Below are positions 7,968 through 16,460 of a stretch of DNA of 33,412 bases, piece after piece (the stretch's first letter is position 1; the number at the start of each line of letters is the position of its first letter). The notes below the pieces were generated by a model, which saw nothing but the letters and a program-made list of their open reading frames with translations, had not been told where the DNA came from and searched no databases. Where the stretch lies: positions 1-33,412 of the forward strand of contig JAAWDI010000019.1 in NCBI GenBank assembly GCA_022793685.1, read 5' to 3'. The translations under genes and the position numbers were made by a program. This DNA comes from Oscillospiraceae bacterium. GTDB taxonomy: Bacteria > Bacillota > Clostridia > Oscillospirales > Oscillospiraceae.

Positions 7968-8643
7968 AATTGGGAAACAGCTTGGCAATGGCGCTTTTGG
8001 CCGCCGCCTGCTCCGCCAGTTTTTTACTGCGGCCGCTGCCCTCTCCCACCTGCTTGCCATTCAGCTCCACTGCAACGGTGAACACCTTTGCATGGTCGGG
8101 GCCTTCCTCCCGCACCGGGCGATAGGAAAGGCTCTGTCCGCTCTCCCGCTGGACAAGCTCCTGAAGAGCGGTCTTATAGTCCCTGCCAGCGTCCACCTCT
8201 TCCTCCTCCCGCTCCAGAATGAAGCGCGAGATAATTTTGCGGGCAGAGCCAATGCCGCCGTCCAGGTAGACTGCTGCCAGCACGGCCTCTACTGCGTCAG
8301 CCAGAATGGAGGGCCGCTGACGGCCTCCGCCGGCATTCTCGCCCCGGCCCAGCCGCAGGCACCGGCCCAACTCCAATTCCTCCGCCACCCGGTGGAGGCT
8401 GGCTTCACACACCAGCGCCGCCCGAATACGCGTCAGTTCCCCTTCTGGCAGGTCGGGATGGGTACGGTAGAGGTAGTCCGCCGTCACCATGCCAAGCACA
8501 GAGTCGCCCAGAAACTCCAACCGCTCGTTGCTGGGCATCCCCTCCTCCCGGTGTTCGTTTGCATAAGAGCTGTGGGTCAGGGCATTTTCCAGCAGGGTAC
8601 GGTCACGAAAGGTGTAGTTCAGGCGTGTTTCAAGTTCCTTCAT
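7966..8643 (-). CDS. rnc: Ribonuclease III
   Basis: A 225-residue RNase III. The endonuclease domain (about 1-150) carries the signature NERLEFLGDSVL (39-50, with catalytic Asp47) and a second acidic motif in DAVEAVLAAVYLDGG. The C-terminal double-stranded RNA-binding domain (about 155-222) ends in KKLAEQAAAKSAIAKL. It cuts double-stranded RNA in rRNA precursors and regulatory duplexes. ATG at 8643 follows GAAGGGGAG. It lies 71 bases after acpP, past an acpP terminator, so some expression may depend on readthrough. The partner smc is separated from it by the plus-strand HD gene. Confidence 0.97.
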   Translation of the reverse strand: MKELETRLNYTFRDRTLLENALTHSSYANEHREEGMPSNERLEFLGDSVLGMVTADYLYRTHPDLPEGELTRIRAALVCEASLHRVAEELELGRCLRLGRGENAGGGRQRPSILADAVEAVLAAVYLDGGIGSARKIISRFILEREEEEVDAGRDYKTALQELVQRESGQSLSYRPVREEGPDHAKVFTVAVELNGKQVGEGSGRSKKLAEQAAAKSAIAKLFPN

Positions 8644-8660
8644 CTTGCTCCCCTTCTTCG

Positions 8661-8696
8661 GAAAAACAAGACCCCGCCGTTTCCGAGCGGGGCCTT
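8661..8696 (-). terminator. Terminator or attenuating hairpin between acpP and rnc
   Basis: On the minus strand a stem with CCCCGC/GCGGGG core, an extra CG pair past a bulged base and a four-base loop is followed by CTTGTTTTT. It starts about 20 bases after the acpP stop codon and ends about 18 bases before the rnc start. No separate rnc promoter is evident in the remaining gap, so partial readthrough is likely. Confidence 0.75.
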
Positions 8697-8714
8697 ACAG
8701 CTTGATTGGTCGGT

Positions 8715-8948
8715 TTATTCGGTGCGGCTTTGAATCAGGTTCACCAAATCGCCCACCGTGGTGATTTTGGAGAGGTCTTCTTCTCCCATCTCTCCAAGGC
8801 CAAAAGTCTCCTCAATCGACATGGACAGGTCTACGATGTCCAGCGAGTCGGCAGACAAATCCTCTTCAAAGGAAGTCTCCATCGTAATCGTGTCCGCATC
8901 TACGCTGAATTGTTCGGCAATCAGCGCACTGAGTTTTTCAAAAATCAT
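8715..8948 (-). CDS. acpP: Acyl carrier protein
   Basis: A 77-residue acidic four-helix protein with the phosphopantetheine attachment motif ADSLDIVDL; Ser35 in DSL is the modified residue. It carries growing acyl chains in fatty acid synthesis and hands them to PlsX-type acyltransferases. Length and charge are typical. ATG at 8948 follows AAGGGGA. It lies 75 bases after plsX, a common pairing in Firmicutes, but fabD and fabG, often found between them, are not here. It has its own strong promoter and terminator, which fits the need for large amounts of ACP. Confidence 0.97.
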   Translation of the reverse strand: MIFEKLSALIAEQFSVDADTITMETSFEEDLSADSLDIVDLSMSIEETFGLGEMGEEDLSKITTVGDLVNLIQSRTE

Positions 8949-8982
8949 AGGTCAGTATCCCCTTTTCGCTGTTATCGCTTAC

Positions 8983-9010
8983 ATAATAGCAGAAACACCC
9001 GCCCTGTCAA
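8983..9010 (-). promoter_or_regulatory. Strong promoter of acpP
   Basis: Minus-strand TTGACA (9005-9010), a 16-base spacer and TATTAT (8983-8988) in the 75-base gap between plsX and acpP. The -35 is perfect consensus. The predicted leader is about 25-30 bases. No FapR-like operator was recognised. Confidence 0.75.
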
Positions 9011-9023
9011 GGGGTTTTGGAAA

Positions 9024-10079
9024 TTATTCCATTTCTCCCGTTGCCCCGGCTGATTTTCCTTGGGCCGGAATACGCATATACTCAATATTTTCCGCAATGC
9101 CTTCCACGATACCGGACGAGGCATACCGCATGGCCTGGCGCACCGCGTTTTTCATGGCATAGGCATCCGATGAGCCGTGGGCCTTGACAACCGGCTTGGC
9201 GATACCCATCAAGGCCGTTCCACCCACCTCGCCGAAATCCATTTTCTTCTTGAACTCCTTGATGCCGCCTGACACCAGCACGGCGGCCAGCTTGGTGACG
9301 GCGTTCTTCTTAAACATTCCCTTCATCAGGCCGGCCATATAGAGCGCGGTGCCCTCCACCGTCTTCAGCAGTACGTTGCCGGAATACCCGTCGCACACCA
9401 GCACATCCACGCCGCCCATAATGGCTTCCCGTGCCTCCACGTTGCCGACAAACTGGATACGGCCCTGTTCTCCGGCCTGCTTCAGCAGGGCATACGCCTC
9501 CCGCTGGAGGTCGGTACCCTTGCTTTCCTCTGTGCCGATGTTCAAAAGGCCTACCCTCGGTTCCGGACAGCCCAACGTCCGCTCCGCGTAATAAGAACCC
9601 ATGAAAGCAAATTGAAGCAGATACTCCGGAGTACATACAGCGTTAGCGCCGCAATCTACCAGAACCATTCCTCGGTCACCTGTGGGCAGCACAGGGCAGA
9701 GGGCCGCCCGCCGGATACCCTTGATGCGCTTGACAATGAGTGTGGCGCCCGAAAGCAGCGCGCCGGTGCTGCCCGCTGAGACAAAGGCCGCGCCTTTGCC
9801 CTCCTTCAGCAGATTCAGGCCCACAGTCAGAGAGGAGTTCTTCTTCTCCTTGAAAGCGGTGGCGGGGTTGTCGCACATCTCCACAGCCTCGCTGGCGTGA
9901 ACGATTTCAACGCCAGGGGGCAGCTCATCCACCCCCTGTTCCTTCATGACGGCGAGTATCTCCTCTCCCCGGCCCACCAGAATGACCTCCGTGCCGTACT
10001 CCCGCACCGCGTCCAGCGCGCCCTGCACAGGGGCCTGCGGGGCGTTATCGCCGCCCATGGCGTCCACAATGATTTTCAT
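9024..10079 (-). CDS. plsX: Phosphate acyltransferase PlsX
   Basis: A 351-residue PlsX beginning MKIIVDAMGGDNAP, the family's hallmark, with SAGSTGALLSGA and a conserved C-terminal half containing DGYSGNVLLKT. PlsX converts acyl-ACP and phosphate to acyl-phosphate, the donor for PlsY in glycerophospholipid synthesis, at the cytoplasmic face of the membrane. Length fits (about 330-350); the tail after residue 335 is a short variable extension. ATG at 10079 follows GAGGAGGAGAG. It is 19 bases after trmFO and upstream of acpP, whose product is its substrate carrier. Confidence 0.96.
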   Translation of the reverse strand: MKIIVDAMGGDNAPQAPVQGALDAVREYGTEVILVGRGEEILAVMKEQGVDELPPGVEIVHASEAVEMCDNPATAFKEKKNSSLTVGLNLLKEGKGAAFVSAGSTGALLSGATLIVKRIKGIRRAALCPVLPTGDRGMVLVDCGANAVCTPEYLLQFAFMGSYYAERTLGCPEPRVGLLNIGTEESKGTDLQREAYALLKQAGEQGRIQFVGNVEAREAIMGGVDVLVCDGYSGNVLLKTVEGTALYMAGLMKGMFKKNAVTKLAAVLVSGGIKEFKKKMDFGEVGGTALMGIAKPVVKAHGSSDAYAMKNAVRQAMRYASSGIVEGIAENIEYMRIPAQGKSAGATGEME

Positions 10080-10098
10080 ATGCTCTCCTCCTCGCCGT

Positions 10099-11412
10099 TT
10101 AAGCGTCGCCTCGCGCTATGTACTCCGCCAGTATGCCCAGCGCTCTTTGAGACAGTTCCGCGTTTTTATTTCGCTTGCCCTTGACCCGATGGTCGAGGGG
10201 CGGAATAATGCCAAAATTGACGTTCATCGGCTGGAAATCTGCCACGCTTTCATTGCTCACATACAGCGCCAGAGCACCGATGGCGGTCTCCTGTGGCAGG
10301 TCAAGGGGCGTCTTGTCCAGCAGCCGCCGCGCCAACTCCGTCCCAGCCAGCCAGCCGGAGGCGGTGGACTCCACATACCCCTCCACGCCCGTCATCTGTC
10401 CGGCAAAGGTGATGCGCGGCTCCTGCCTCAGCCGGTAATAGCGGTCAAGCAATCGTGGCGAGTCCAGGTAGGTGTTGCGGTGCATTACACCATAGCGGAC
10501 AAATTGCGCGTCGTGTAGGCCCGGTATCATGGAAAACACCCGCTTCTGCTCCGGCCATTTCAGGTGGGTCTGAAAGCCCACCAGATTATAGATGGTGCCG
10601 TCGGCGTTGTCCCGCCGAAGCTGCACCACGGCGTAAGGCTCCCTCCCCGTCTTTGGGTCGGGCAAACCCTTGGGCTTCAGGGGGCCATAGCGGAGGGTGT
10701 CATACCCCCGGCGGGCCATAACCTCCACCGGCATACAGCCCTCAAAAACGCTCTTGTCCTCAAAACCGTGGACTTCCGCCTCCTCAGCGGTAGTGAGCGC
10801 CTCCCAAAATGCGCGGTATTCCTCCTCCATCATGGGGCAGTTTACATAATCCGGCGTTCCCTTGTCGTAACGGGATGCAAACCACGCCTCGTCCATATTG
10901 ATACTCTCAAAGGCCACCAGCGGCGCGGCGGCATCAAAAAAGTGGAGAGATTCCCGCTCTGGGAACATGGCTTGTATGGCGGCAAATAGGCCGTCCGACG
11001 TGAGGGGGCCGGTGGCGACAAGAACCTGCCCCTGTTCGGGCAGACCGGTGACCTCTCCTTCCTCCACAGTGATAAGGGGGTGATTTCGCACCCGCTCCGT
11101 CACCGCGCTTGAAAAGCCGTAGCGGTCTACCGCCAGCGCGCCGCCCGCCTCTACCCGATGCTCGTCGGCGCACGCCATGATAAGGCTGCCGCAGCGGCGC
11201 AGTTCTTCCTTCAGCAGACCCACTGCGTTTTCCAGTTGGTCGGAGCGCAGGGAGTTGGAGCACACCAGCTCTGCAAAATCCCCGCTGTGGTGGGCGGGCG
11301 TCATCTTCTGGGGCTTCATCTCCCGCAGAATGACGGGAATGCCCCCGCGGGCTAACTGCCATGCCGCTTCGCAGCCTGCCAGCCCCGCGCCAATCACGGT
11401 AACAGGTTCCAT
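10099..11412 (-). CDS. trmFO: tRNA (uracil-54-C5) methyltransferase, folate/FAD-dependent
   Basis: A 437-residue TrmFO. The N-terminal FAD-binding motif is VTVIGAGLAGCEAA; further family blocks are LREMKPQKMTPAHHSG, ELVCSNSLRSD and GQMTGVEGYVESTASG. It uses methylenetetrahydrofolate and reduced flavin to make ribothymidine at position 54 of tRNAs, the Gram-positive alternative to TrmA. Length is normal. ATG at 11412 has a GAGGGA site. It directly follows topA (14 bases), the dprA-topA-trmFO order common in Firmicutes; here plsX follows rather than xerC/hslVU. Confidence 0.97.
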   Translation of the reverse strand: MEPVTVIGAGLAGCEAAWQLARGGIPVILREMKPQKMTPAHHSGDFAELVCSNSLRSDQLENAVGLLKEELRRCGSLIMACADEHRVEAGGALAVDRYGFSSAVTERVRNHPLITVEEGEVTGLPEQGQVLVATGPLTSDGLFAAIQAMFPERESLHFFDAAAPLVAFESINMDEAWFASRYDKGTPDYVNCPMMEEEYRAFWEALTTAEEAEVHGFEDKSVFEGCMPVEVMARRGYDTLRYGPLKPKGLPDPKTGREPYAVVQLRRDNADGTIYNLVGFQTHLKWPEQKRVFSMIPGLHDAQFVRYGVMHRNTYLDSPRLLDRYYRLRQEPRITFAGQMTGVEGYVESTASGWLAGTELARRLLDKTPLDLPQETAIGALALYVSNESVADFQPMNVNFGIIPPLDHRVKGKRNKNAELSQRALGILAEYIARGDA

Positions 11413-11426
11413 CTTTCCCTCGCGTT

Positions 11427-13703
11427 TCAGCCTTCGCTCTTTTTCGCCGTCTTGCGGGCTGTCGTTTTCTTTGCTGTCTTTTTGGCCGTAGTCTTCTTGG
11501 AGGCCGCCTTCTTTGCCGCGGTCTTTTTGGCCGCCGACTTTTCCGCGGCGTCCTCCGTCTTTTTCCGGTAGCCGCCCCGCTGCTCCTCCGGTGTGAAGTT
11601 GGAGCAGTTCTCGTTGATGCAGAAGGGCTTTTTGAAGCCCCGGCCGGACTTCTTAAACATGGTCTGGCCGCACTGGGGGCAGTTGTCCTTAACCGGCACG
11701 TCCCATGTCATGAAATCACACCGCTTGGACTCGTCCTTATTTCCCACCCGCTCGCAGCAGTAATAGGTGAACTGTTTTTTGGTCTTTTTGCTCATACCTG
11801 TGCGCTTAAAGAGGCGGCCGCCGCACTTGGGGCATTTGCCCGGCATCTCCACCACCAGCGGCATAGTGAAGTCGCACTCCGGATAGCCTGGGCAGGCCAG
11901 AAAACGTCCAAAACGCCCCGACTTGACCACCAGATTACGGCCGCACTGGGGGCATATCTCGCTGGACACCTCGTCCGGCACCTTGATGCGCTCGCCGTCC
12001 AGCTCGCTCTCCGCCTTTTTCAGCTCCGCGTCAAAGCTGCCGTAGAAGGCGGACAGCACCTGTTTCCAGTTCTCGCTGCCCTCCTCCACCTTGTCCAGCC
12101 GCTCTTCCATACCTGCGGTAAAGGCAGGGTCTACAATATCGGTGAATTTGTCCTTCATCAGGCCGGTGACCACTTCGCCCAAGGGGGTCGTCCGCAGGGC
12201 TTTGCCCTCTTTCACCACATACTCCCGGTCCATGATGGTGGAGATGGTGGGCGCATAGGTGGAAGGCCGTCCCACTCCCTGCTCTTCCAGCGCCCGAATG
12301 AGGGTGGCCTCGGTATAGCGGGCGGGGGGCTGGGTGAAGTGCTGCTCCGGCTTGAGAGCTTTGCATTTCAACGCCTCGCCCACCTTCAAGTCCGGCAGGG
12401 GTGATTGCACCTCTTCATTGTCCTCGTCCCTGCCCTCCTCGTACACCGCCGTAAAACCGGAAAACTTGATGGACGAATGGCTGGCCCGAAACGTGTATCC
12501 GGCGGACTCTACCTCAATGGAAACGCTGTCGTACACTGCCGGAGACATCTGGCTGGCCAGAAAACGGCTCCAAATCAGCTTATACAGGCGGTACTGCTCT
12601 GTCGTCAGGTCCTTCTTGATGCTCTCCGGCGTCAAGTCCACATTGGAGGGGCGGATGGCCTCGTGGGCGTCCTGCGCGCCCGCCTTGGTCTTAAAGCGGC
12701 GGGGCTTGCCCGCATGATAGGCCGCGCCGTAGCGGCTGACGATAAAACGCTGCGCCGCTGACAGGGCCTCCTCCGACAGGCGGAGGGAGTCCGTTCTCAT
12801 ATAGGTGATAAGACCCACGGTGCCTTCGCCCGCGATGTCCACGCCCTCATAGAGCTGCTGCGCCACCGACATGGTGCGTCGGGGCGTCATGTTCAGCTTG
12901 CGGGATGCGTCCTGCTGGAGAGTGGAGGTGATGAACGGCGGCGCCGGATTGCGGTTCCTGTCCTGCCGCTTCACACCGGTGACGGTGAACGGACTGCCGC
13001 TTACCGCCGCTGAAACAGCGCCCACCTCAGCCTCGCTGTGCAGCTCCATCTTTTTCTCTTTTCCGTAAAACTGGGCAGTAAAGCCCCCCTTGTTGGGAGC
13101 CTGCCGGTCTAACGCAGCCTCCAGCGACCAGTATTCCTCCGGCACAAAGGCGCGTATCTCCTCTTCCCGCTCTGCCACCATACGGGTGGCCACCGACTGC
13201 ACGCGGCCCGCCGACAGCCCCCGGCGTATCTTCTTCCACAGCAGCGGCGAAAGCTGGTATCCCACAATGCGGTCAAGGATGCGGCGCGCCTGCTGCGCGT
13301 CCACTAAATTTTGGTCAATACTCCGGGGCTGGGCAATGGAGTCATTGACCACTTTTTTCGTAATTTCGTTAAAGGTCACCCGGTAGGTTTTCTCCTTCGG
13401 CAGACCAAGCATTTCCTTCAGATGCCAAGAAATGGCCTCGCCTTCGCGGTCGGGGTCAGTGGCAAGATAGACCTTGTCGCTCTTTTTTGCGGCCTTGGTC
13501 AAATCGCTGATGACGTCTTCCTTGCCCTTTATCGGCTGGTAGTCCGGGATAAAGCCGCCCTCAATATCCACGCCCATCTTGCTTTTGGGCAGGTCGCGGA
13601 CATGGCCCATGGACGCCTTGACCTGGTAGCCGGGGCCAAGGTATTTTCCAATGGTCTTGGCCTTTGCCGGTGATTCCACGATAACCAAGTTGGTCTTTGC
13701 CAT
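11427..13703 (-). CDS. topA: DNA topoisomerase I with lysine-rich tail
   Basis: A 758-residue type IA topoisomerase. The Toprim domain (about 1-115) starts NLVIVESPAKAKTIGKYL and contains TDPDREGEAISWHL; the active-site tyrosine lies in GLITYMRTDSLRLS near residue 300. Three cysteine-rich zinc ribbons follow (CPQCGRNL, CPKCGGRL, CPQCGQTM). The last 45 residues (714-758) are almost entirely Lys, Ala and Thr in KKTAAKKA-like repeats, like bacterial histone H1-type tails. The enzyme relaxes negative supercoils. ATG at 13703 follows GGAGGT. It is 31 bases after dprA. The third ribbon ends with the variant CINENC, still four cysteines. Confidence 0.97.
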   Translation of the reverse strand: MAKTNLVIVESPAKAKTIGKYLGPGYQVKASMGHVRDLPKSKMGVDIEGGFIPDYQPIKGKEDVISDLTKAAKKSDKVYLATDPDREGEAISWHLKEMLGLPKEKTYRVTFNEITKKVVNDSIAQPRSIDQNLVDAQQARRILDRIVGYQLSPLLWKKIRRGLSAGRVQSVATRMVAEREEEIRAFVPEEYWSLEAALDRQAPNKGGFTAQFYGKEKKMELHSEAEVGAVSAAVSGSPFTVTGVKRQDRNRNPAPPFITSTLQQDASRKLNMTPRRTMSVAQQLYEGVDIAGEGTVGLITYMRTDSLRLSEEALSAAQRFIVSRYGAAYHAGKPRRFKTKAGAQDAHEAIRPSNVDLTPESIKKDLTTEQYRLYKLIWSRFLASQMSPAVYDSVSIEVESAGYTFRASHSSIKFSGFTAVYEEGRDEDNEEVQSPLPDLKVGEALKCKALKPEQHFTQPPARYTEATLIRALEEQGVGRPSTYAPTISTIMDREYVVKEGKALRTTPLGEVVTGLMKDKFTDIVDPAFTAGMEERLDKVEEGSENWKQVLSAFYGSFDAELKKAESELDGERIKVPDEVSSEICPQCGRNLVVKSGRFGRFLACPGYPECDFTMPLVVEMPGKCPKCGGRLFKRTGMSKKTKKQFTYYCCERVGNKDESKRCDFMTWDVPVKDNCPQCGQTMFKKSGRGFKKPFCINENCSNFTPEEQRGGYRKKTEDAAEKSAAKKTAAKKAASKKTTAKKTAKKTTARKTAKKSEG

Positions 13704-13734
13704 AAGGGAGTACCTCCAAAACGAGTTGATTGCG

Positions 13735-14979
13735 TCACTTCAAACAAACAGACGATGTAAAGCGCTTTCCCGCCCCTTCGGCCACATAGCCGTTCACCTG
13801 CAAAATGGTGAGGGCGGAAGCCACCCGCCGGGCGGGAAGCTGCGTCTCCTCCACAAGCTGGTCTACCAGCAGGGTCTTGCCGTCCAGTGCTTCCAGCACC
13901 GTAAGCTGGTCGTCGGTCAGCGTTTCACGGGCCGTCTTTCGGTCAAGGGTGGGAAGGACTGGCGCGGCAGGCTTTTCCTCCCGCTTTGCCCTGACAGAGC
14001 GTTCAGCAGGGCGAGCAGCGCCAAATTCCCGCACCGCGTCCAGACGTTCTCCTGCCTCATCCCGCACCAACGGCGGCGCTGTATAAACCTGCACCGCCTG
14101 CCTGCCGCGGTATTCCTCCAGAATATCGGCGGCGCTCATGATGAGCTTGGCCTCCTGCCGCTGAATGAGCAGGTTGGTTCCGCGGCTCATGGGTGCATCC
14201 GCATTGCCGGGAACAGCGAAGGTGTCCCTGCTCTGCTCCAGGGCGTGGCGCATGGTAATCAACGTCCCACTGTGTTCCCGTGCCTCCACCGCCGCAACGC
14301 CGAGGGACAGGCCGCTGATAATGCGGTTCCGCACCGGAAAATGGTGCCCCTCCGCCGGTGTGCCGGGCGGATATTCACTGATTAAAACACCTGCGGCGGC
14401 CACGTCCTCAAACAGGCCGCGGTTCTTCTTGGGATAAACCACGTCGACGCCGCAGCCCAACACGGAAACCGGCGCACCGCCCGCTTGGAGCACGCCTTTC
14501 AGCGCAGCGGTGTCAATCCCCTCGGCAATGCCGGACACCACCAACGCCCCAGAGCGCGTCAAATCCATGGCCAGCCGACCCGCCATCTCGATACCGTACC
14601 CTGTGGCGTTACGGGAGCCTACCATACCGATGGCCACCATCTCGTCAAAGGGGAACCACTTCCCCTTCAGGTAGAGCACCAAAGGATAGTCGTAAAGCTG
14701 GCGCAGGCGCTCAGGGTAATCGGCGTCCTGTACGGTGAGAATACGGAGGTTCAGACGGGCGCACTGCTCCAAGCAGTCCTCCGCCCGTTCCAGCGTCTTG
14801 TCCTCCAGCGCGGCACGCAGGCCTGCCGGCAAGTCGGGCAACAGCTTGTATTCGGCAGGGTCGGCAAAGTAGACCGCCTCCGGCGTGCCGAAATGCTCCA
14901 GCACGCGGCACACAGGTCCGCTGCTTCCCTGTCCTCCCATCCGCTGGGACAGCCATATCCAATACTTCAAGGTGGCCAT
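13735..14979 (-). CDS. dprA: DNA-processing protein DprA
   Basis: A 414-residue DprA/Smf. An N-terminal helical region (about 1-100) leads into the Rossmann-like domain with VGSRNATGYG, SGIAEGIDTAALKG, LGCGVDVVYP and FPVRNRIISGLS; a Pro/Arg-rich linker (about 320-350) joins a C-terminal winged helix. DprA binds incoming single-stranded DNA and loads RecA during transformation and related recombination. ATG at 14979 follows AAAGGAGG. It lies 21 bases after the TrmH-family gene and before topA. Presence of dprA alone does not prove competence, since it is found widely in non-competent bacteria too. Confidence 0.95.
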   Translation of the reverse strand: MATLKYWIWLSQRMGGQGSSGPVCRVLEHFGTPEAVYFADPAEYKLLPDLPAGLRAALEDKTLERAEDCLEQCARLNLRILTVQDADYPERLRQLYDYPLVLYLKGKWFPFDEMVAIGMVGSRNATGYGIEMAGRLAMDLTRSGALVVSGIAEGIDTAALKGVLQAGGAPVSVLGCGVDVVYPKKNRGLFEDVAAAGVLISEYPPGTPAEGHHFPVRNRIISGLSLGVAAVEAREHSGTLITMRHALEQSRDTFAVPGNADAPMSRGTNLLIQRQEAKLIMSAADILEEYRGRQAVQVYTAPPLVRDEAGERLDAVREFGAARPAERSVRAKREEKPAAPVLPTLDRKTARETLTDDQLTVLEALDGKTLLVDQLVEETQLPARRVASALTILQVNGYVAEGAGKRFTSSVCLK

Positions 14980-15000
14980 GCTCCCGCCCTCCTTTCGCTT

Positions 15001-15768
15001 TTACCGTCCGCGGTACATCTCCCATAGGATAACTGCGGCAGCAGCAGCCGCATTCAGGGATTCGCACTGCTCTTCCATAGGAATACGCAGGGTCTTCCCG
15101 CAATGTTCCAGCACAGCCAAGGAAACGCCTTTGCCCTCGCTCCCAATGACCACCGCTCCGCGGCTCAGGTCGCAGGCACGAACGTCTATGGTGTCCTCCC
15201 GAAGGGCGGTGGCATACAGCGGCAAGCCAACTGCGTCAAGCAATGCCGTCAATTCTTGCAAATCAGTCTCCCACACTGGGAGCCGAAAGGCCGCGCCCAT
15301 GGTGGCGCGCACCGTTTTGGGCCCGTAAGGGTCGGCGCAGGCGTTTACCAGCAGCAGGCCGTCTGCTCCAAAAGCGTCGGCGGTGCGCCAGATTGTGCCG
15401 AGATTGCCCGGGTCTTGCAGGGTGTCAAGCACCAGATAACATCTGCCCGTCAGCGCCGCAGGAGGCTTCAGGTCAGGGAGCTTTGCCACAAAAAGCGCTC
15501 CCTGCGGAGTTTCCATAGGTGAGATGAACGCCATCACATCCTCCGGCACCACCAGCCGGCGCGTTTTCTCCGGTACATCAGGAAGCGCCATACCGTCCGA
15601 GCAGATAACTGCGGTTATATCCGCACCGTGGCAGAGAGCCTCGTCCAGCAGCTTGAGGCCGTCCCCAATATACTCCCCCGCTTTTCTGCGCTCTTTTCTC
15701 CCCCGCTGAAGCTCCCGCACATATTGGAGCAGGGGGTTGCGGCGGGATGTGATGCGTTCCCAGTCCAT
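15001..15768 (-). CDS. TrmH-family (SpoU) RNA 2'-O-methyltransferase
   Basis: A 255-residue SPOUT methyltransferase. An N-terminal L30e-like RNA-binding domain (about 1-95: SRRNPLLQYVREL) precedes the knotted catalytic domain with motif 1 DPGNLGTIWRTADAFG, motif 2 VVIGSEGKGVS and motif 3 IPMEEQCESLNAAAAAAV. It likely methylates a ribose in rRNA or tRNA using S-adenosylmethionine; the target cannot be read from sequence. The ATG at 15766-15768 overlaps the ktrA TGA (TGATG); a GTG one codon earlier is also possible. No ribosome site is evident, so translation probably depends on coupling to ktrA. Confidence 0.9.
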   Translation of the reverse strand: MDWERITSRRNPLLQYVRELQRGRKERRKAGEYIGDGLKLLDEALCHGADITAVICSDGMALPDVPEKTRRLVVPEDVMAFISPMETPQGALFVAKLPDLKPPAALTGRCYLVLDTLQDPGNLGTIWRTADAFGADGLLLVNACADPYGPKTVRATMGAAFRLPVWETDLQELTALLDAVGLPLYATALREDTIDVRACDLSRGAVVIGSEGKGVSLAVLEHCGKTLRIPMEEQCESLNAAAAAAVILWEMYRGR

Positions 15769-16421
15769 CACAGGCTGCGGATATGGCGAATGGCGTCCAG
15801 ACGGCCCACCACCACCAGATGGTCGCCCGTCTTTATTTCAAAGGCGGCGCCGGGCGCAACGGTCAAATCCTCCTCGCCCTGATGACGCACCGCCATGATG
15901 TTGACCCCATACTGGGCGCGAACGTTCAAGTCGCTCAGATGGCGGCCCCACCAACTCTGGGGGGCGGGAATTTCCACCAGGCCGTAATCCTTGGAAAGCT
16001 CCAAATAGTTGATGACGTTGGTGCCCACCAGATTGTGGGCCAGCTTCAGCCCCATCTCGTGCTCTGGAAAAACCACCTGGTCGGCGCCGATTTTCTCCAG
16101 CAGGCGGCGGTGAATATGGCTCTGCGCCTTGCAGATGACCTGCGGGACGCCCATCTCTTTCAGATTGAGGGTGATAAGCGTGGACGTACCCAGGTCGTTG
16201 CCCACGGACACAATGGCGCAGTCATAGTTGCGCACGCCCAAAGAGGACAGCGCGCTTGCGCTGCGGGCGTCACAGATGGCGGCGTGGGTCACCTTGTCGG
16301 CAATCTCCTGCACCGGCTCTTCAAAGGCGTCCACTGCCAGCACCTCATGCCCCAGTTCGCAAAGCTCCTCCGCCACGGCGGTGCCAAACCGTCCGAGGCC
16401 GATTACCACAAATGTTTTCAT
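15768..16421 (-). CDS. ktrA: Potassium uptake regulatory subunit KtrA (RCK protein)
   Basis: A 217-residue cytoplasmic gating subunit: RCK_N Rossmann domain (about 1-125) with nucleotide loop VVIGLGRFGTAVAEEL and acidic ribose-binding VDAFEEP, then an RCK_C domain (about 135-217). An octameric ring of this protein binds ATP/ADP or NAD and gates the KtrB channel; the RCK_C domain of Firmicute KtrA proteins is a known binding site for cyclic di-AMP. ATG at 16421. It lies 39 bases after ktrB and overlaps the methyltransferase gene. Calling it ktrA rather than trkA rests on one RCK unit and a short KtrB partner. Confidence 0.93.
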   Translation of the reverse strand: MKTFVVIGLGRFGTAVAEELCELGHEVLAVDAFEEPVQEIADKVTHAAICDARSASALSSLGVRNYDCAIVSVGNDLGTSTLITLNLKEMGVPQVICKAQSHIHRRLLEKIGADQVVFPEHEMGLKLAHNLVGTNVINYLELSKDYGLVEIPAPQSWWGRHLSDLNVRAQYGVNIMAVRHQGEEDLTVAPGAAFEIKTGDHLVVVGRLDAIRHIRSL

Positions 16422-16460
16422 CGTGTAAAACGCTCCCTTTCTCTCGCAGCTTGGCCCGCG

